Assembly (NCBI GenBank): GCA_001953115.1
Contig: LSSL01007003.1
Location: forward strand, 1-12,752
From: Smittium mucronatum
Taxonomy: Eukaryota; Kickxellomycota; Harpellomycetes; Harpellales; Legeriomycetaceae
DNA: 12,752 nucleotides
Direction: 5' to 3'
Below are positions 1 to 8,940 of this stretch, one piece after another. Within the stretch, counting starts at the first letter, position 1. The number at the start of each line of letters is the position of its first letter. A program made the translations under genes and the position numbers. The notes below the pieces were generated by a model that did not search any database, was not told the DNA's origin, and saw only the letters and a program-made list of their open reading frames with translations.

Positions 1-2630
1 TGAGATATTTTTCGAAATTTTTTCATTTTTTTAAACTTTTTTTTAATATTTTTTATAATATTTTTATATTGTTTAAATAAAAATTCCGAAAAAAAAAAAT
101 TACGAAAATTGGGCCATTTTTATTAACATTACTCTTTGAAAAATACAAATAAATTATTAGCTAGAAACTCGTAAATATTAATATGTGATCACATTTTATT
201 ATCTATTTATATAATAACATAAAAAAATATTTTTCATTTCACCGTAAGCCCAGAAAATTTTTAATATTAGTAAATATGATTTTTTATTAGCCAAATAATT
301 GAGATAAACTTGCATCTATATGGGTAATTTAAATTTTCAATAAAATGAAAAATTTCAAATAATGTTTTTTTTTAAACTTTACTTCAAATTTTCTTTGATA
401 AAAATTAATCAAAATGCTATAATAAGTGTAAAAACAGAAATAAACAGTTTTTTTTTGCTTTAACCTAATTTAAACTGTTTTTTAATTTGATTATCCCCAA
501 AATTTTCATAAAAATCCCATATTCACATTTTTTCTAAAGGAATTTTTTTTTCAAACTTTCTCTATAAACTATCAATTATCATAAACCAGATATTTTTATA
601 TCTTGAAATTATCTTGGCTGAAAATTTTTTTTCTATAATTTATTTAAGTTTAAACTGTTACACTAATTAATTGGGAAAAAAATGAATAAAAATCCCAAAT
701 AAATTATAAAAATGATATTTTTATTATTTAGAAGATCATACTAACTTTAAAATTTCACATTTTTTTAAAAAAAATAAATATTTTTTGATAATTTTTATAT
801 TATTTCAGATATGAAACAAATTAAAAATATAAATAAAAATTTTATATTTGTATAATTAATTTTGATTCAATAGATTTATTTTAAAAAAAAATTACCTGGC
901 GCTATTAAATTATTTTATTTATTTCATTAATTTTTACTAGAGTTGTGTAAAGATTTTCTGGTTTTTGTAAGTTTTTTTACTTGATTTTTTTTATTTCATT
1001 TTAGGCCATTGAATCATGAATTTTTTTTATTTTTGTATTTTTTAATCTTGTCTATCTTTTTCTTTTATTACTGCTTATAGACTGATATAATATGTCAGCA
1101 TTTATTGGCTAAAATTAAATACAACCCTTGTTAAGTTGACATTCGTGAAAAACGATATAATTTTAATTAAAATATTTATCAATAACTGAATCATATATAT
1201 TTTGATTTCTATCCCTTTGTGAGTAGTAAAATATTTTTTTTAGGTTTTATTTGACTCTAATTTTGATTCATGTGTTTATTTTACACAATAACCGTTTAAT
1301 ATGTGTTTTAAATATGATTTTTAATCCCTTCAAAAAAAATTATAAGCATTACTAATTAGCCAGTGATATTATATTTCGTGGTCCAATACTACATATTTGT
1401 CTTCTTTTCTCGTAAATTTTTCTTTGATAATTTTTATTTTTGAAATTTTTTTTATAAAATCTGAAAAACAATCCTTCTTAAAAATTCTTTCCTAGGTTTA
1501 GGATGTTTTGCAAGCTCAATCATCATATTGTATAATAATTTTTTTTGTAAAATTAGCATTGATATTTCACAACAAGAATAAATTCTCTATCGATTAGGAA
1601 TATGAAATTAATAATCCTTCTTTATTATTTTTTATTAATATCAATTAAAATTATTCCCTTTCTTATCTGTGGTTTTTGAGTCTTTTTTTTTTTGAGTACA
1701 AATTTTATTCTTTTATTTTACATAAATATCATTTGAAACTATTTTTATATTTTCGATAAATACTTAATACGTAAACTAAAAAATGATTTTCATTTGCGAA
1801 TCTAAATAATGAAAAAAATTTCAAGAAAAAACATGATCTAAAATTTTTGTTTTAAAATACTTTTTATTTATTCCCCATTTTCCCAAAACCCATATCTTTT
1901 ATTAATTATTTTTTTCCCTAAAAAAAATTTAAGATATTGTATAAAAGTTTACTAATTAAATTTAATTTTAGTTAACAGAGTCAATATTCTACTGTTCTTT
2001 AGGTGCTTTAATTTATCATTTTTTAGTCCAATTTAGTCTTTTTTCTCTCCAATTACTGGTTTAATTAGATAAAACTTCTAAACAGTTAAATGATATGTTA
2101 AATAATCCGTTTATTTTTTTTTAAAAGATTAAATTAAATTCTAGTTAAAGGTCTATTCTTTTTCCATATGCTAGGTACCCTGTTCAATATCCGGTTTCTA
2201 TTTAACCTAAATCATTTTTATCAAATAAAATCACGATATTAATTTAGGATTTAAATTATCGATTAATATGGAAAATTCAGTTACCATCTAATAATATATT
2301 AAAATCTTTTGTTACTGGCTTATAATTTTTTTAAAAAAAAATGTATAAATTGATAAATCTGAACTCCTTCTAACATTAAGAACTATTTGGAGATAAATTC
2401 CGTTTATCAGAATGGATGTTTTTTTACGCTATAATAGATTTGAGTTTAAATTTTAATTGATCAAATTTATTTTATTCATCAATTTATATATAAAATTTTT
2501 ATTGGAAATTTATTTTATTTATTCTGTAGATAAAAATATGTATTATTTAATTAATTTCAATATATATTTATAATGAAAATATTGATTTTTTATATTCTAA
2601 ATTTCGTTATATATGTGATCGAATCGATAA
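1..2630. other. T-rich non-coding block
   Basis: No gene can be supported in this stretch. The + strand carries clearly more T than A, with frequent T runs of 7 to 10 bases, and stop codons close every frame quickly. Small islands of higher G+C occur near 1490-1530 and 2160-2215. The second can be read open for about 25 codons in more than one frame, so it gives no frame-specific signal. Two low-complexity repeats lie here: the T7-A8-TAAATA run at 760-780 and the 13-base word TAATTTTGATTCA at 857-869 and 1258-1270. The pyrimidine bias of this strand would fit decayed genes on the - strand or the sense strand of an intron; neither can be shown. Confidence 0.7.
760..780. repeat. T7-A8-TAAATA low-complexity repeat, copy 1
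   Basis: Seven T followed by eight A and TAAATA. The same 21 bases occur again at 6118-6138, and a variant interrupted by C lies near 7546-7566. The T-run/A-run core is self-complementary. In DNA this AT-rich such matches can arise by polymerase slippage, so no function is claimed. Confidence 0.4.
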
Positions 2631-2686
2631 ATAAATTGCGCTAAAATAATAAAAAAATTGAAGTTAAATGTTATTGAGCTAAAATT

Positions 2687-2941
2687 ATGATATTTAGTAT
2701 GAAATTTTTGAATTTTCAAAGATTATTTTCCAAAGAGCAGGATATTGGTGAAATGTTCAATTTAGGTTTAAAAGCAGGAAAAATTTTCGATACATTATTT
2801 AAGATATTAAAATAGGATCTTTCTAAAATGAGGATTACTTTAGAAAAAGACCCAAAATTTCAATTAAAAACCCACCTTTACTCTCATTTCTTTTTTGAAA
2901 ATATATTCAGCCTACTCGGCTATTGGGCTAACATGAAATAA
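2687..2941 (+). pseudogene. Possible decayed reading frame, unknown product
   Basis: One + strand frame runs from an ATG at 2687 to a TAA at 2939-2941 with a single internal stop, TAG at 2813-2815. The first part is 42 codons and the second 41. The first part contains a mixed, protein-like stretch (KEQDIGEMFNLGLKAGKIF) richer in Gly, Glu and Lys than the usual Phe/Leu/Ile/Asn/Lys noise of the window; the second ends in FSLLGYWANMK. No Shine-Dalgarno-like sequence precedes the ATG. No family is recognised. A frame of this length with one stop is expected a few times by chance in six frames of 12.7 kb, so this is only a candidate. Its position in an A-rich block on the + strand fits the idea of a faded gene. 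Confidence 0.2.
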
Positions 2942-3064
2942 CAATTCTGTTAAATTCAAATGATTATAGTAAGAATAACTGATTCAATCAAATAAAAACT
3001 GAAAAAAAATTTCCTCGCTTGTGTTAAAAAAAAACAATCTTAAAGATTAATAATTTTGTATTAA

Positions 3065-3172
3065 GCAGAGGCAGTACTTTTTATTGACGCTGTATACCAC
3101 AATGCTCTAAATTATCTTAGATATTTAGGGGTTAAAAGTTTTATTTTCCGATATACTAAAATCAAATTGCGT
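3065..3172 (+). pseudogene. Possible remnant of an IS630-type transposase catalytic region
   Basis: A 36-codon open stretch lies between TAA at 3062-3064 and TAA at 3173-3175. It begins AEAVLFIDAVYHN and continues to LGVKSFIFRYTKIKLR. The hydrophobic strand followed by Asp, Ala, Val (LFIDAV) resembles the first catalytic Asp strand of IS630-family transposases, which often read LF-x-DAVHP followed about ten residues later by GW-x-K-x-G and then a T-x-R-x-R segment. Here the usual His-Pro and Gly-Trp are missing, and no second Asp region or LNPIE-like motif was found downstream. Another frame over the same bases also reads plausibly, which weakens the case. G+C here, about 35 percent, is among the highest in the window. 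No terminal inverted repeats were recognised. The link to IS630 is an inference from one short motif. Confidence 0.2.
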
Positions 3173-3454
3173 TAAAAAAGAATTACATCAACTTCCAAGT
3201 GGAACGGTGATTTTTTCTAGTTAAATAAAATATTTTTCAACGTTTGATTTATTCATATTTTCGAACAGAGCTCATTTATTTAAAAAATAACTTTTAAAAT
3301 CTCGATATTGAACTATCCAAATTTTAGTAAGTTCTAGTACGCAATATCTGACATTGTATATATTGAGATGGATAGATACATCTCTGAAATTTTAACAGTA
3401 AAGATATCCAATGTTTTACATATTAAATTTTCAAAAAAAAAAAAATCTATAGTT

Positions 3455-3565
3455 TGAAGGACTCTGGGCTGCTAAAAGGCTAAAAATATGTATAAATTTA
3501 TAACTTCATGGGGATATCCGGGATGTGTACATTTATCTCGCCGATTTAGATCTTAGCTTACACCA
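3455..3565. other. G+C-raised patch without assignable gene
   Basis: This patch (it includes GGACTCTGGGCTGC and GGGGATATCCGGGATGTG) stands out from its AT-rich surroundings. Several frames on both strands stay open for 20 or more codons, and each reads like a protein fragment, so frame choice is impossible by eye. It could be the remains of a gene or mobile element lying 280 bases downstream of the possible transposase remnant, or a structured non-coding RNA. A small palindrome, GATATC, lies inside. Confidence 0.3.
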
Positions 3566-4290
3566 AAAAGTATAATCTCTAACAAATAAATAAATGAATT
3601 AAATACCAGAATCTATTAAAATAATACAAACAATCATAGTTATTCCTATATTTTTAATATATCAATATTTGAAACACAGAAAAAAATTTATTCTAAAAGG
3701 TGAAATAATTATATTTTTTATGTTAGAAAAATTGATTTAGTTATACCAAATTGCAGTATTATTGAGATTTTATTTAAAACTATTAATAAAAAATATATTT
3801 AAATAAATTTAAATATCCCGGTATGGTTTTTAATATTTATTATACCTTAAATTATTTTAAAATTATTAGATCGACGTTTTACTTTACATAATATATATTC
3901 TGTTATTTAATTATACTATCAATCAGATTTTTTTCGTTTTAATTCCGGAGTTTAGAATAGAAAATAAAGTATCTCTAAATCGGAATCACGCATTTTTATA
4001 AATAAATTGGATTTAATAGTTTAAAAAATGTAGTAATAATAATGATTTGTTATATCAAAATTACGAATATATAAATCTAAAATTTTCTGAAATTAACAGC
4101 ACCTCTGCTCAATATTTAATTCAAATAAATTATAAGTAAAAAATATAGATATAAGGCATTTTTTATAGATAAATTATGTAAAATTAGTTGAAATTTACCC
4201 AAGTATCATTAATGTATCGCCGTGAAGAGGTCTGAGCTAAAGGGGTTTTATAAGATATTTTTTATCGTTTAGATATATATAAAAGGTATA

Positions 4291-4317
4291 GAAGATGGAA
4301 GAAGGAAGAAGGAAGAC
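4291..4317 (+). repeat. GGAAGAA heptamer run (three units)
   Basis: After a short GAAGAT lead, GGAAGAA occurs at 4297-4303 and 4304-4310, with a variant GGAAGAC at 4311-4317. The + strand is almost pure purine. Heptamer tandem repeats of this purine-rich kind are familiar from some filamentous cyanobacteria (short tandemly repeated repetitive sequences), but simple purine repeats also occur in eukaryotes. It opens the larger repeat locus that ends at 4508. Confidence 0.7.
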
Positions 4318-4367
4318 GAAAGTGGAAAATAAGAATGGTGAGGGAAAAAATAAAATAAAAAAAGAAT
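4318..4367 (+). other. Purine-rich spacer inside the repeat locus
   Basis: This spacer joins the two repeat runs. The segment AAGAATGGTGAGGG at 4331-4344 recurs, with one extra A, as AAGAATGGTGAAGGG at 4362-4376, where it leads into the minisatellite. The two are separated by an A-rich stretch. This looks like a partial duplication of the left edge of the array. Confidence 0.5.
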
Positions 4368-4508
4368 GGTGAAGGGTGAAGGGTGAAGGGTGAAAGGTGA
4401 AGGTGAAGGTGAAGGTGAAGGTGAAGGTGAAGGTGAAGGTGAAGGTGAAGGTGAAGGTGAAGGTGAAGGTGAAGGTGAAGGGTGAAGGGTGAAGGGTGAA
4501 GGGTGAAG
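4368..4508 (+). repeat. GGTGAA(G) minisatellite, 22 units
   Basis: The array is 141 bases and has an ordered structure. Four heptamers come first (GGTGAAG three times, then GGTGAAA, 4368-4395). Next are 13 uninterrupted hexamers GGTGAA (4396-4473), then five GGTGAAG heptamers (4474-4508). A degenerate tail follows to about 4520. The core is a multiple of three: in frame it would read Gly-Glu or Val-Lys repeats on +, and Phe-Thr, Ser-Pro or His-Leu repeats on -. The remaining + frame has TGA in every unit. Heptamers on both sides shift the frame and no long open frame surrounds it, so it is non-coding as it stands. The most likely origin is slippage from a heptamer ancestor with loss of one G, followed by expansion of the hexamer. 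Confidence 0.95.
4480..4503 (+). other. Canonical G-quadruplex motif
   Basis: Four GGG tracts at 4480-4482, 4487-4489, 4494-4496 and 4501-4503 are separated by identical TGAA loops. This satisfies the standard G3-N1-7 pattern on the + strand. The left shoulder of the array has three GGG tracts (4374-4376, 4381-4383, 4388-4390) flanked by GG, and the hexamer core supplies many GG tracts that could form weaker two-layer structures. Folding is predicted from the pattern only. Confidence 0.75.
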
Positions 4509-4800
4509 GATGAGTGAAGAGGAAATTTTTTAGAAATCCGATTCTTTAAAAATAATATTTAGAAAAAAAAAATTCGTATTTATGATAAAATAATATAATA
4601 AGTTTTGATTATTTTTTTTCACAATATAATTTCATTTTTATCTATTTAATAAATTTTACCAATTTTGGGACAAATTTGGATTTCGTTAAAATCGAATTGA
4701 GATCAATAATTAACATTTGTAGGGTTAAACGAATTTTTTTCGTTAAATTAGATTTTTCCCAGATATATATTGATATTTAAAAAATTTGAATTTATTCATA

Positions 4801-4831
4801 CAACTTTTTTTTTCAAAAAAAAAAAAAAATT
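4801..4831. repeat. T9/A14 homopolymer hairpin
   Basis: CAAC is followed by nine T (4805-4813), a single C (4814), fourteen A (4815-4828) and TTG. The T and A tracts are complementary, and the CAA and TTG ends also match, so the unit can fold back on itself. It is a low-complexity structure likely to vary in length through slippage. Confidence 0.6.
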
Positions 4832-6117
4832 GAAGTTTCAGTGACAAAATTTTTTATTGTTTTATCCAGTAATTGCATGATACTAATTTATACTGATAAT
4901 TTTTATCTTTATTTAGTTATTTAATTTAAATTTGATTAAAATTCACAAGATGTCAAAAAAATCTGTTCATGGACTGAGTGCCAACTATTATTGATTATCT
5001 ATTTTCGAGTAATTGCAATTCATTTATTTTTTTAAATTTTATAATTTTGCATTTTAATTTATAAAATATATTTTCATATTTTTATAAGTATTTATTAGAT
5101 GAATCTAAATTTTTTTGAAAAGTGTTTTAATGTATTTAAATTTCTCGACTAGGTATATATTTTCTTCCTTAATTTTTTAAAATTTTAAGATATGAATTAT
5201 TCTTTCTAATTAATAATATTTACAATAAATACTCGTTTTATCTTTAATTTTTCATTAATTATTAGGCTCTAATCTTGAAATTAAGACCATCGATTTTATC
5301 TTTAATAATAAAATCACTTTTTTCTTAATTTTTTTTAAAAATATTTTTTCCTAGTAATATTTAATGATTCTCGCCGAAACCTTTATATTAAGATTTTGAT
5401 GCGCCTTTTTTTCCGATTTATAATTTTTCTTCCAGTTATTTTTTCATTTTTTTGTTTCAAATTAGAAGCAAATTTATTTAATATATGCTTTAACACGTTC
5501 TGTTTTATTCCATAGAAAGAATATCATTATTTGGGAGATATTTTAAATTTTCCAGTGAAAGATTTATTTTAAATCAGCTTAAAGTTTAATTTATATCCGT
5601 TTTAATTGGATTATTTGGGAGTTAAAATTTATTTTTAGTTTATGTGCATATAAATTTGGCATAAATTAGGGCCAATTTCAAAGCTTAAATTTCTTAAGAT
5701 ATTATTAAATTTTTTGTACATGTAATTTTACTCATCCTAAATTTTTGAGTAACGTAATACTCAATCCATAAATTATAAGTCTTAAATATATAGAATTTTT
5801 TTGCCTTTTCATCAAATTAAATATTCTCAAAAAAAAAATTATTGAAATATATATATCCTCCTTTTCTCTTCGTCACAGGAAATCTATTGTTTATCCGACC
5901 TTTAATTTTTCAGATCTACAAGTAAGATCATATTTTTAAAGAAGTTCCAGTGCAAAGAAAGATTGCTTAATGTGCCTCTATGAAAATTAAGGTGTTTTTT
6001 TCTTTTCTATTTTTTAGGCATATTTTCAGTATTTGAATTTAATATTTGAAAAAGAATCTTTTTAAATCTGAAAAAAATAAAAAAACTCATTAAATTAATC
6101 AAATATACAGTGATAAT

Positions 6118-6138
6118 TTTTTTTAAAAAAAATAAATA
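6118..6138. repeat. T7-A8-TAAATA low-complexity repeat, copy 2
   Basis: Matches 760-780 over all 21 bases; one further T precedes it and AT follows. No conserved flanks are seen beyond the match, which favours independent origin from homopolymer tracts over a dispersed mobile repeat. Confidence 0.35.
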
Positions 6139-6225
6139 ATGAGTTATATTTAAAAAATTCAACTTTTTCTACATATTTATTCCGAAATTTTATCGATTCG
6201 TCTTATATATCGGTTTTTTTAGTAC

Positions 6226-6243
6226 AGGTGAATTTTTAACTTT
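6226..6243 (+). repeat. 18-base direct repeat, copy 1
   Basis: AGGTGAATTTTTAACTTT. An identical 18-base word begins 158 bases downstream at 6384. Flanking bases do not match, so the similarity ends sharply. The word includes two adjacent G and a C, which makes an exact chance match less likely than for pure A/T words, although not excluded. Confidence 0.6.
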
Positions 6244-6383
6244 TTTCAATAACAGATATTTCTTTTACTCAATAAATTATAACATAATAATTTTATTATA
6301 ATTTTTTTAATATCAGCTCGTTTTATTGCATTAAATAACATAATTAATTATCTATTGGGCTTAAGTACTTCTAAATTAGAATT

Positions 6384-6401
6384 AGGTGAATTTTTAACTT
6401 T
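6384..6401 (+). repeat. 18-base direct repeat, copy 2
   Basis: Identical to 6226-6243. The 140 bases between the copies are AT-rich with no open frame of note. The pair could be a small duplication footprint, target-site-like repeats around a lost insertion, or a repeated protein-binding site; the sequence does not decide between these. Confidence 0.6.
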
Positions 6402-8640
6402 CATCTTAACCGCAAATTTATATTTTGTTTATTTTTATTTTTTAACTTATATATGATCTATATTTTATTTTTAAATATATTTTTAATAATTATACTATTT
6501 AGAGATGCATGTCTTCAGGGATTTTAATTTAATAACATAATTTTATTTAATTATTATATAATTTTTTATTTAACTTTTGCATATTTATATTTATATATAT
6601 TAGTATTCTTTGATTTGGATTTTTAAATCATCTTTCAGGCTCAACATTTTTTCTCATTCCATATTTTATTAAAATAACTTCTCTGCCCGAAAAATTTTCC
6701 ATTAAATTCTTCGAGATTTTTTGTTAGCCAAATATTATTTTTTGATTGATCATTGAGTGATAATTATTTTATTTTCCATTTTTTGATATAATTCATCGAA
6801 AAAAACATTCGCAGTTATTTTTCTATTTTCTTTGAACACTTTGAAAACGTATTCATGAATTAAAATTTCATCCTTAAAGACTTAGATAAACCCGTTAAAA
6901 TTGAAGATCTTATATGAACATTATACTGGTTTCTCAGGTTGGTTTTTTTCTTGGATCTTCCTGTTCATTTTTTTATCCTCTATTTTAATTATTTTTGGCT
7001 TCTCTCTCCAATTAATATGAACATTTTAATATTTCTGAGAGTAGACAACCTGAATAATTTAATAATTTTAAAATTTTTAAATAAGTATCCAGATTAGATC
7101 CTCCAATTTCTGGATTCCTCACAATATATGTAATTTTTACTATTTTTCTCAAATTCGAGTTTATTCTAGAAATTAGAAAAATTGATATTCTGCTATATTT
7201 TAAAATAAAAACTACACTTTCTCCTGAATTTTGCATCTGAATTTCTATTTTTTATCTTCAAAATAGGATAAATCTCTCTAATTTGGAAGGCTCTCAATAA
7301 ATTAGCTAAAAAAAAAAATGATAAAATTATTCTATTTTGAAAGAATGAAATTGATTCTTACTTTATACACTATTGTATACTCATTACTTATATTTTTCTG
7401 TTACTTTTTTGAAAATAAATATTTTCTTCTCTATTATTTCCAAATATTTTTTTTTATATTTCCAAGATGATTAATATTATTTCTGCGAAATTTTCTATGT
7501 TTTCAGGTAATGTTATAATATGTGGCTCAATTTTTATGGAATTTTTTCTTTAAAAAAAATAAATTCTTTTGATTTTATCTTAATAAAACCCCCCATATTT
7601 GATACCACTTTATGTGTATCCAAAAATTTAAAGGTACTTTTGTTATTTTTTTGAAAATATATTTTTCAGTTATTCTCCAAACCTTCCATTAGTTTTGTAA
7701 AATTTTATATGCTGTATTGGTATCCGTTTTTTTTAAAAAATTCATTTGAAATATTCTATTAGATATTTTATCATAATTCTATAAATTAACTATAAAAGTC
7801 GCCAATCAAAAATGTCATGTTGTAAATTAAATTAAAGATATTTTGAGTTGAAATCACTGGTTTATTCTTTGGTATAATTTTTTTTATGAAATTAAAATAA
7901 TATTTTAAGCGAGGATTTTCCTATTTGAAATTTTTTAATGATTTTTTAATGCTGTTTTTATTAAGATTTTTCCAGAAACTTTTTTGTGTAAATTTTTACT
8001 TTGGAAATAAATCTAGGGTTATTTAAAAATCTCACGCATTATTACTAATCTTCTTCATTAATTAAAATAAAATTTCAGGTTTATAATCTGTTTAGTTTTA
8101 TAAACTCACAAACCACATCTTCATCCTATTTTCTATAAAAGATCCTGTTTTGGATTTAAAAAAAACTGATATACCAATGAGAAATTGCACTGGAAATTTT
8201 TTTGTTTTTTTAGTTCATTTATTAATTTTAATCCGTAATTGGAATAAATTTTTGTTTTCAAATTCATAATAAACAGATTGATTGGTCATCATTCTTTTTT
8301 TAAAAAAAAATTGGGTTAAAAATTGAGAAAACCCTTTTGCCCCCATTCTGAAAAATTTTCGCTATAAATATATATCTATTATTTTAGTGAAAAATATAAA
8401 ATTAATTTTTTTTAGTTTTTCCAGTTCCGATGTAAAAAATAACGTTAAATTTTCGGCTAATAAAGAAAATTATAATTGTATTAAATACAATAATCATTAA
8501 TTAGAAAATTAGATATTTCAAAAATATAAGATAAAGGTATTTTTTTGTACTTGAAAATTTTATATTATCCATAGTTAGGTTTTTAATAAAAATTCCTACT
8601 AAAACTCCAAAATTTATTTTTGAAATTTTTTTATCTCAAG

Positions 8641-8940
8641 ACACTTAAGTATTACTAAATTTTCAAGCAAATAAAACTTGTATTATTCTGAAAACTATAA
8701 AAGCTGCTTTATTTTATATAATATCAAACAGAAGGTCTTATATTTTAAGATGTATATGTGTATTAGTCTTAAGTCGAATAAAATCTAATAATTTTTTTTT
8801 AATCTAAAAGTTACCCATTAAGTGGATGCTTTAAGAAATTTGTTGAAAAATCCCTCACCTTTAGGATTTTATGTGAGTTGCATAGTTTTTTATTTGTGAT
8901 TCAGCTTAATACTTTCTCTTCTTTATAACTCCAATATATG
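8641..8940. other. Composition transition, nothing identified
   Basis: A and T are close to balanced here, between the T-rich block to the left and the A-rich block to the right. One island near 8810-8880 (TTACCCATTAAGTGGATGC, then CCCTCACC) has raised G+C. No frame, RNA or repeat is supported. Confidence 0.5.

Larger units (their letters stand above)
2630..4290. other. A-rich non-coding block with raised-G+C islands
   Basis: On the + strand A exceeds T through most lines, the reverse of the preceding block. G+C rises to roughly 30-35 percent at 3060-3120 and again around 3455-3565. Possible gene remnants at 2687-2941 and 3065-3172 are listed separately. From about 3566 to 4190 only AT-rich filler is visible. 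At 4195-4245 a short island (ATGTATCGCCGTGAAGAGG) precedes the repeat locus; its frames close after 14 to 19 codons, and no product can be named. An uninterrupted run of 13 A lies at 3433-3445. Confidence 0.6.
4511..8640. other. T-rich non-coding block
   Basis: After about 4620 T again exceeds A on the + strand and the pyrimidine bias holds for some 4 kb; for example line 6421-6480 has 39 T to 17 A. No gene can be supported. Several TTTTCAG or TTTCAGG strings occur (near 5909, 6638, 7502 and 8078) that resemble eukaryotic 3' splice sites, but no exon with matching donor sites can be built around them. Around 5930-5990 the - strand is open for 35 codons including LSNLSLHWNFFKN, without a recognisable family. 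Weak pairs such as TATACA/TGTATA (7364-7369 with 7374-7379) are also present. Confidence 0.65.

Noticed and set aside
857..1280. Direct repeat TAATTTTGATTCA with similar downstream TTTATTTTA
   Set aside because: The exact match is 13 bases of nearly pure A/T, so it is at the level of chance for a window this size.
2600..2645. tRNA-like TCGAATCGA T-loop word
   Set aside because: No matching acceptor stem, anticodon arm or CCA could be placed around it; the flanks are AT-rich and unpaired.
4396..4473. Gly-Glu or Val-Lys repeat protein encoded by the minisatellite core
   Set aside because: The core length is a multiple of three, but flanking heptamers shift the frame, one + frame has TGA in each unit, and no extended open frame or start codon context surrounds the array.
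4368..4508. CRISPR array or telomeric repeat
   Set aside because: Units are 6 to 7 bases with no unique spacers, so it is not CRISPR. The array is internal, short and interrupted, and it is not at a sequence end, so a telomere is not supported.
7012..7236. 74-codon ATG-started frame on the - strand
   Set aside because: No ribosome binding site precedes the ATG at 7236, no family is recognisable, and the length is what chance gives at this composition. It does lie on the purine-rich strand of a T-rich block, so a faded gene cannot be fully excluded.
5900..8090. Intron-exon structure suggested by TTTTCAG and TTTCAGG strings
   Set aside because: Such strings are expected in T-rich DNA. No exons with coding content and matching donor sites could be assembled; even the small ATCTACAA between TTTTCAG and GTAAG near 5909-5925 has no partner exons.
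8313..8338. GGGTT/AACCC hairpin followed by TTTT as a terminator
   Set aside because: The stem has only five pairs, the loop is 12 bases and the T tract is four, with no gene upstream. It is too weak to call.
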